A DNA stretch of 64,000 nucleotides, from assembly GCF_004335015.1 (NCBI RefSeq), contig NZ_RQRU01000001.1, positions 124,001-188,000 of the forward strand. Direction: 5' to 3'. The notes beneath the pieces were generated by a model. It saw only the letters and a program-made list of their open reading frames with translations, did no database searches and was not told the origin of the DNA. The stretch is from Psychrobacter pygoscelis (lineage in GTDB: Bacteria > Pseudomonadota > Gammaproteobacteria > Pseudomonadales > Moraxellaceae). Made by a program: the position numbers and the translations under genes. The number at the start of each line of letters is the position of its first letter. Within the stretch, counting starts at the first letter, position 1. Shown piece by piece: positions 59,010-64,000 of this stretch.

Positions 59010-60125
59010 ATGAATAACGATAGCACTTTAAGCGACAATACCGCTAGCAGTGAGCATTCTGCTACTGACGCTTCTGCCAATCATACTATACGCAATCCGA
59101 AGCCTGCCTTTGCTGCTGATGCTAATAATAAACTAGAGCACTTATTTGGCTTAGGCTGCGTAGCAGCAGGCAATGGCATGAACCTGCATTCTGATGCAGA
59201 GGTCGCGCAAACTTTGCAGACTGCTTGGGATCTAGGCGTGAGATACTATGATACCTCACCTCGTTACGGCAATGGTTTAAGCGAGCGCCGCCTAGGACAG
59301 TTTTTATTTAATCAAAATAGAGAAGATTACGTATTAAGCAGTAAGGTCGGGCGGCTATTCTGGGGCGATCCGGGTTACAGCTATCCTAAAGATACCTTTT
59401 GGAAAGGTAAGACTTATGAGAATTACCACTATGACTATTCAGCTTCCGGAGTGCGCCGCTCTATCGAAGATAGCTTAAATCGTATGGGCCTCCCTTATCT
59501 AGACTATGTATTTGTTCATGATATCGACGCTAGAAATAGCGATATCGACTGGGAGGAAAAGTTTAAAGAGTGCGAAAAAGGCGCATTCCCTGAACTAACT
59601 CGTATGCGAGAAGAAGGTATCATTAAAGGTTGGGGGTTAGGCGTCAACGAAGTAGAGCCTATTATGCGAGCGCTGGAAGCATCCAGTCCTGATATCAGCT
59701 TATTGGCGCAGCAGTACTCATTGATTAAGCATGAAGACGCGCTAGAGCGACTGTTTCCCAAAGCACAGAAATGCGAGATGCAGATAGTGCTCGGCGGGAT
59801 ATTTGAATCTGGTTTCTTAGCTGGAAAAGATCGTTATGCTTATCAGCCGGACAATGTCACAGCCCAGCTACGGGAGAAAAGAGCTAAGCTTAATGCTATC
59901 GCAGAAGAATATAATGTCGACTTACGGACCGCTGCTCTACAATTTGCTATTGCGCCCTCTGCAGTATCTTCAGTCGTCGTTGGTGCAAGCTCACCCAAAC
60001 AAGTTCAACAAAATATAGACTCGTTAACTGCTGAAATTCCTGACGAGTTCTGGCAAACGCTTAAACAAAATGGCCTTATTATGGAGCAAGCCGCTACTAA
60101 GGTTGAGCGTTCTATTAAGCTATAA
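59010..60125 (+). CDS. Aldo/keto reductase
   Basis: This 371-residue NAD(P)-dependent oxidoreductase has the AKR (beta/alpha)8 barrel. The catalytic tetrad is visible: Asp and Tyr in YDTSPRYGNGLSERRLG, Lys in LSSKVGRL and His in YVFVHDID. The overall pattern resembles the D-threo-aldose 1-dehydrogenase/L-fucose dehydrogenase group. A hydrophilic N-terminal extension of about 40 residues precedes the barrel. AGGA lies eight bases before the ATG. No sugar-pathway genes are adjacent. Confidence 0.88.
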   Translation: MNNDSTLSDNTASSEHSATDASANHTIRNPKPAFAADANNKLEHLFGLGCVAAGNGMNLHSDAEVAQTLQTAWDLGVRYYDTSPRYGNGLSERRLGQFLFNQNREDYVLSSKVGRLFWGDPGYSYPKDTFWKGKTYENYHYDYSASGVRRSIEDSLNRMGLPYLDYVFVHDIDARNSDIDWEEKFKECEKGAFPELTRMREEGIIKGWGLGVNEVEPIMRALEASSPDISLLAQQYSLIKHEDALERLFPKAQKCEMQIVLGGIFESGFLAGKDRYAYQPDNVTAQLREKRAKLNAIAEEYNVDLRTAALQFAIAPSAVSSVVVGASSPKQVQQNIDSLTAEIPDEFWQTLKQNGLIMEQAATKVERSIKL

Positions 60126-60186
60126 CCACGACCTTTTATTGACTGGATTATCAAACGCTATCGCGCTTAAATACCCAGCTTCTACT

Positions 60187-60223
60187 AAAAACCCTCGGCA
60201 TCATAAGATACCGAGGGTTTTAT
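60187..60223. terminator. Terminator between aldo/keto reductase and BCCT genes
   Basis: AAAACCCTCGG and CCGAGGGTTTT pair, with an inner ATC/GAT extension. T runs on both strands fit convergent genes. Confidence 0.85.
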
Positions 60224-60269
60224 TATTCAAAAGTCATGTGGTTTTGTCGTAATAGTTACGTTCTAAAAG

Positions 60270-61919
60270 CTACTCGCCTTGGACAATCTTAGGCGGGCCT
60301 TTGAGCAGATGCTCATCGACGAACTCATTGGCTGAGTTATGCTCTGCTGACGCGTCGGTGATATAGCGCTGCTGATTACGATATAAAATCAAATGATCGC
60401 GGCTTAGTGCCCGCATAAGCGCATACAGCATGACCAGTACGACAATAGCAAACGGGAAACCGGCCACAATAGCAGCGGCTTGTAAGGCTTCTAGTCCGCC
60501 CGCTGCCAACAATATAGCAGCAATAAGGCCTTCGGTCGTCGCCCAAAATAGTCGCTGAATCTTCGGAGGGTTGGTATCACCACCCGCCGTCAACATATCG
60601 ATGACGAAGCTCGCTGAATCTGATGAGGTCACAAACCATAAGACAATCATCATCATGATTAAAAAGTTTACCGCATCAGTTAGCGGATAAAACTCCATAA
60701 GCTTAAAGATAGCGCTACCTGTATCTGCTTGCACCGCTTCTACCAGACCAGGACTGACTACCGCGGGGTCTAAGGCTGCCGCCAGCTCCATATGTACAGC
60801 GACACCACCAAAGGTAGTGAACCATAAGAATAGAATCGTCATCGGGATAAACAATACCCCTAACAGAAACTCACGAATGGTTCGACCACGTGAAATACGG
60901 GCAATGAAAACACCAACGAATGGTGACCAGCTGATCCACCATGCCCAGTAGAATATCGTCCAAGATGACTGCCAATCAGTGCCACTATAAGCTTCATTCC
61001 AGAATCCTAATGGAATAAAGTCATAGATATAGTTGCCCACATTCTCCACAAAGCTGTCAAAGATAAACTGCGTTGGTCCGAATATTAGCGCAAACGACAA
61101 TAGCACAATAGTCAAAAAGATATTGATATCGCTTAACCGCTTGATACCTTTATCCAGTCCCATCATGAGCGAGCCACACGCCAGTAGGGTGATTACCGCA
61201 ATTAGGATAATCTGAACGGCGATACTGTTTGGAACACCAAACAACCCTTCAAGTCCTGAATTAATCTGCAACACGCCAAGCCCTAGCGTCGTCACGACTC
61301 CGAACATGGTGCCAAAGACAGCTAAGATATCGACTGTATGGCCCCAATTGCCGTATATCTTTTTGCCCAATATAGGATATAGTGTTGAGCGAATGGTAAG
61401 CGGCAACCCACGGCGATAATGGAAGTATGCTAATGATAACGCTACGATGGCATAGATGCCCCAAGCATGCAGTCCATAATGCAAGAATGAAATATTCATC
61501 GCTTGTTTAGCAGCCGCTACGGTCTCAGCCTCACCCATCGGTGGTGCCATGAAGTGATATAGCGGCTCCGCAGTACCCCAGTACAACAACCCAATACCGA
61601 TACCCGCTGAAAACAGCATGCCAATCCATGACGGTAAATTATATTGCGGCGTTTCAGTCTGGTGACCCAAGCGAATATCACCATACTTACTCAGAATAAG
61701 ATATAAACATGAAAAAACAGCCAGATTCATCAAGATAATGAAGAACCAACCGAAACGATGCGTAATAAAGGACTGCGCCGCACTAAACACAGCACTTGCT
61801 TGGTCATTGAAAAACGCACCAAAAATAATAAATCCAACAATTAATAATGCTGAAATAATAAAAACGGGTTTGTTCACCCGTGGAAATGGCCCTAATCGGC
61901 CAACTTTAAGTTGATCCAT
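60270..61919 (-). CDS. BCCT-family betaine/choline/carnitine transporter, paralogue 1
   Basis: The 549-residue protein has 12 predicted helices, the glycine segment SAGIGIGLLYWGTAEP and the BCCT tryptophan-rich motif FYWAWWISWSPFVG. It imports a trimethylammonium osmolyte such as betaine or choline; the exact substrate is not readable. An ATG at 61931 is in frame, but the one at 61919 matches the paralogue's start (MDQLKVGRLGPFPRV against MDHVKVGRLGPFPRV) and has GAGAG upstream. It lies downstream of the second BCCT gene on the same strand, separated by a terminator. No bet genes are adjacent. Confidence 0.93.
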   Translation of the reverse strand: MDQLKVGRLGPFPRVNKPVFIISALLIVGFIIFGAFFNDQASAVFSAAQSFITHRFGWFFIILMNLAVFSCLYLILSKYGDIRLGHQTETPQYNLPSWIGMLFSAGIGIGLLYWGTAEPLYHFMAPPMGEAETVAAAKQAMNISFLHYGLHAWGIYAIVALSLAYFHYRRGLPLTIRSTLYPILGKKIYGNWGHTVDILAVFGTMFGVVTTLGLGVLQINSGLEGLFGVPNSIAVQIILIAVITLLACGSLMMGLDKGIKRLSDINIFLTIVLLSFALIFGPTQFIFDSFVENVGNYIYDFIPLGFWNEAYSGTDWQSSWTIFYWAWWISWSPFVGVFIARISRGRTIREFLLGVLFIPMTILFLWFTTFGGVAVHMELAAALDPAVVSPGLVEAVQADTGSAIFKLMEFYPLTDAVNFLIMMMIVLWFVTSSDSASFVIDMLTAGGDTNPPKIQRLFWATTEGLIAAILLAAGGLEALQAAAIVAGFPFAIVVLVMLYALMRALSRDHLILYRNQQRYITDASAEHNSANEFVDEHLLKGPPKIVQGE

Positions 61920-62001
61920 AATAGCTCTCAAATTTTAGGGACGGCTACCTTAACAAGATAAAGCGAAACTTTCAAATCTGTAGAGTTTTGTTAGTAAAGA
62001 T

Positions 62002-62037
62002 AAAAAAGTAGCTCTGAATACATCAAGGCTACTTTTA
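62002..62037 (-). terminator. Terminator between the two BCCT genes
   Basis: On the minus strand AAAAGTAGC and GCTACTTTT pair, followed by TT. It sits just past the stop of the second BCCT gene, so the two genes are probably transcribed separately. Confidence 0.75.
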
Positions 62038-62062
62038 CTGTCTAAAGAGTCACTACTCAAGC

Positions 62063-63712
62063 TTAATCGCCGCTAACAATCTTTGGCGGCCCTTTGAGCA
62101 GATGCTCATCCACAAACTCATTGGCAGAGTTATGTTCAGCCGACGCGTCAGTGATATAACGCTGCTGATTGCGATAGAGAATGAGCCTATCGCGCCCGAG
62201 GCCTCTTAATAGCGCATACATCATCACTAAAATCACAATTGCAAACGGAAAACCTGCGACAATGGCTGCGGCTTGCAAGGCAGCTAACCCACCTGCAGCA
62301 AGTAAAATAGCTGCAATAAGACCTTCAGTCGTCGCCCAAAACAATCGCTGAATCTTCGGCGGATTAGTGTCACCACCGGCAGTCAGCATATCAATAACGA
62401 AACTTGCAGAGTCTGAGGAAGTCACGAACCATAGCATGATCATTACCACGATCAATAAGGTAATCGGCTTGGCTAACGGATAGTATTCAATTAGCTTAAA
62501 GATAGCACTGCCACTATCGGCTTGGACGGCTTCAACCAGACCAGGACTTGCGATAAGAGGGTCTATCAGAGCTGCCAACTCCATATGTACGGCAACACCG
62601 CCAAAGGTAGTAAACCAGAAGAATAAAATAGTCATGGGGATTAAAAGCACACCAAGCACAAACTCTCTGATAGTACGGCCACGACTGATACGCGCAATAA
62701 ATACACCAACGAATGGCGACCAGCTTACCCACCATGCCCAATAAAATATAGTCCAGCTACTCTGCCAGTCAGTACCACTATACGACTCGCTCCAAAACCC
62801 TAACGGCACGATCACTGATAGATAATTACCAATATTCTCTACAAAGCTATCGAAGATAAAGAGGGTCGGCCCTAAGATAACCATAAACCCAAGCAAGATA
62901 CCAGTAAGGCCAATATTGATATCACTGAGACGCTTGATGCCTTTATCCAGTCCCATCATGACTGACATTGCAGCCAGTGCCGTAATAAAGGCGATCAAGG
63001 CAAATTGAACCTCTAAACTATTAGGAATAGCAAATAAGCTCTCAAGGCCTGAATTAATCTGCATGACACCAAGACCCAACGAGGTTACAACACCAAACAT
63101 CGTGCCAAATACCGCAAGAATATCAACCGTATGACCCCATGGACCATAGATCTTTTTGCCTAGGATCGGATATAGCGTAGAACGGATAGATAATGGTAGG
63201 CCACGACGAAAATGGAAATATGCCAAAGATAACGCTACGACAGTATAAAGCGCCCAAGCATGAAGCCCCCAATGCATAAAGGAGATATTCATCGCTTGCT
63301 TAGCTGACTCTACCGTCTCAGCCTCGCCCAGTGGCGGGGCCATATAATGGTACAGCGGCTCTGCTGTACCCCAATAGACCAAACCAATACCGATACCCGC
63401 TGAGAAGAGCATACCAATCCATGACAGGAGGCTATATTGCGGCTTCTCTGTCTGGTGGCCCAAGCGAATATCGCCATAACGACTCATGGCTAGATATAGA
63501 CACATAACCAGTGCTAAATTGACCAGAATAATGAAAAACCAGCCGAACTTATCAGTAATAAAGCCTTGTAAAAAACTAAATACCTCACCGGCAGCTTCAG
63601 TAAAAAACGTGCCGAAGATGATAAAGCCTACAATTAAAATGGTAGACACAATAAAAACGGGCTTACTCACCCGTGGAAAAGGTCCCAATCGACCTACTTT
63701 TACGTGATCCAT
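62063..63712 (-). CDS. BCCT-family betaine/choline/carnitine transporter, paralogue 2
   Basis: The 549-residue transporter is a close paralogue of the neighbour, collinear throughout. The last 100 or so residues are nearly identical, including the cytoplasmic tail ITDASAEHNSANEFVDEHLL. The same motifs occur (SAGIGIGLVYWGTAEP, FYWAWWVSWSPFVG). Differences are concentrated in the N-terminal helix and the external loops, which could change substrate preference. AGGA lies five bases before the ATG. The pair looks like a tandem duplication. Confidence 0.93.
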   Translation of the reverse strand: MDHVKVGRLGPFPRVSKPVFIVSTILIVGFIIFGTFFTEAAGEVFSFLQGFITDKFGWFFIILVNLALVMCLYLAMSRYGDIRLGHQTEKPQYSLLSWIGMLFSAGIGIGLVYWGTAEPLYHYMAPPLGEAETVESAKQAMNISFMHWGLHAWALYTVVALSLAYFHFRRGLPLSIRSTLYPILGKKIYGPWGHTVDILAVFGTMFGVVTSLGLGVMQINSGLESLFAIPNSLEVQFALIAFITALAAMSVMMGLDKGIKRLSDINIGLTGILLGFMVILGPTLFIFDSFVENIGNYLSVIVPLGFWSESYSGTDWQSSWTIFYWAWWVSWSPFVGVFIARISRGRTIREFVLGVLLIPMTILFFWFTTFGGVAVHMELAALIDPLIASPGLVEAVQADSGSAIFKLIEYYPLAKPITLLIVVMIMLWFVTSSDSASFVIDMLTAGGDTNPPKIQRLFWATTEGLIAAILLAAGGLAALQAAAIVAGFPFAIVILVMMYALLRGLGRDRLILYRNQQRYITDASAEHNSANEFVDEHLLKGPPKIVSGD

Positions 63713-63937
63713 AGTTATCCTATTGTTACTGATTGTAAAGGATAACTACCTTAACAAGATGTCAAACAATTATCAAATTATAGCTAAAAGTATTTTTTAA
63801 TATAATTTATTAAAACCCATAATAAAACCGTCAACTTTATTACGGTAGTGAAATACTATAAAATTAGCACTAAGCGATCAATCCAATGAAGAGCTAACTT
63901 ATCCGCGGATAAAACTCATAAAAAGACTGAGATTATA

Positions 63938-64000
63938 ATGCCTCGCACCTTTGCTATCGGCGATATTCATGGCTGCCTTTCGCTATTGAATACGCTTCTT
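63938..64000 (+). CDS. Metallophosphoesterase/protein phosphatase, 5' end only
   Basis: Twenty-one codons, MPRTFAIGDIHGCLSLLNTL and then L, run off the window. GDIHG is the first metal-binding motif of PPP-type calcineurin-like phosphatases, which suggests a bacterial Ser/Thr protein phosphatase or ApaH-like hydrolase. Confidence 0.8.
   Translation, partial: MPRTFAIGDIHGCLSLLNTLL

Overview
The window looks like a chromosomal stretch of a Psychrobacter-like member of the Moraxellaceae (Gammaproteobacteria, Pseudomonadales). The support is gene content and order, moderate-to-low GC, and protein sequences of Moraxellaceae type. Examples are the rlmN-pilF-rodZ-ispG-hisS-yfgM-bamB-der block, a FimL-type pilus regulator, hisZ beside purA, and a lone rnfB-like gene next to nth. 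This assignment is inference from recall; no database was searched.

Layout. 1-7.6 kb is envelope biogenesis: surA, a degenerate LytM/NlpD-like lipoprotein, a small secreted protein, a PBP5/6-type D,D-carboxypeptidase and a membrane histidine kinase with a degraded receiver-like tail. 8.5-19.7 kb is a long minus-strand housekeeping block: der, bamB, yfgM, hisS, ispG, rodZ, pilF, rlmN, ndk. 20-28.3 kb carries a MaoC-like hydratase, an IS630 relic, purA, hisZ (true start probably a GTG), DUF2237, CorA, PsiE and folD. 29.5-31.5 kb is a sodium:solute symporter with an unlisted 44-residue membrane protein behind it. 31.7-32.1 kb has tRNA-Cys(GCA) and tRNA-Leu(UAA) with clear promoters and a terminator.

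32.1-39.7 kb looks like an acquired zinc island. An IS3 transposase relic and repeat elements flank a Zur-type operator pair, a ZnuD-like TonB receptor with His clusters, and two His-rich lipoproteins that resemble the AztD zinc metallochaperone. One of these is fused to a leucine-rich-repeat domain. Together they suggest an outer-membrane zinc uptake route with periplasm-facing zinc carriers. This is the strongest candidate for a little-described system.

39.8-48.2 kb is accessory: a FAD amine oxidase-like protein, a decayed acyl-CoA dehydrogenase, an M20 amidohydrolase plus DUF3100 membrane protein pair, a Tat-exported S66 LD-carboxypeptidase and two small envelope proteins. 48.5-64 kb holds rnhA and dnaQ (joined by an A10 run that suggests frameshifting or a fusion), fimL, nudC, rnfB-like, nth, a DJ-1/PfpI protein, metK, DUF3144, a stop-interrupted Kazal-like lipoprotein, an aldo/keto reductase, two tandem BCCT transporters, and the start of a metallophosphoesterase.

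A dispersed 137-bp imperfect-palindrome element occurs three times at full length, once degenerate and once as a 71-bp deletion form, always between genes. A second, weaker dispersed repeat links 7.75 kb and 19.1 kb.
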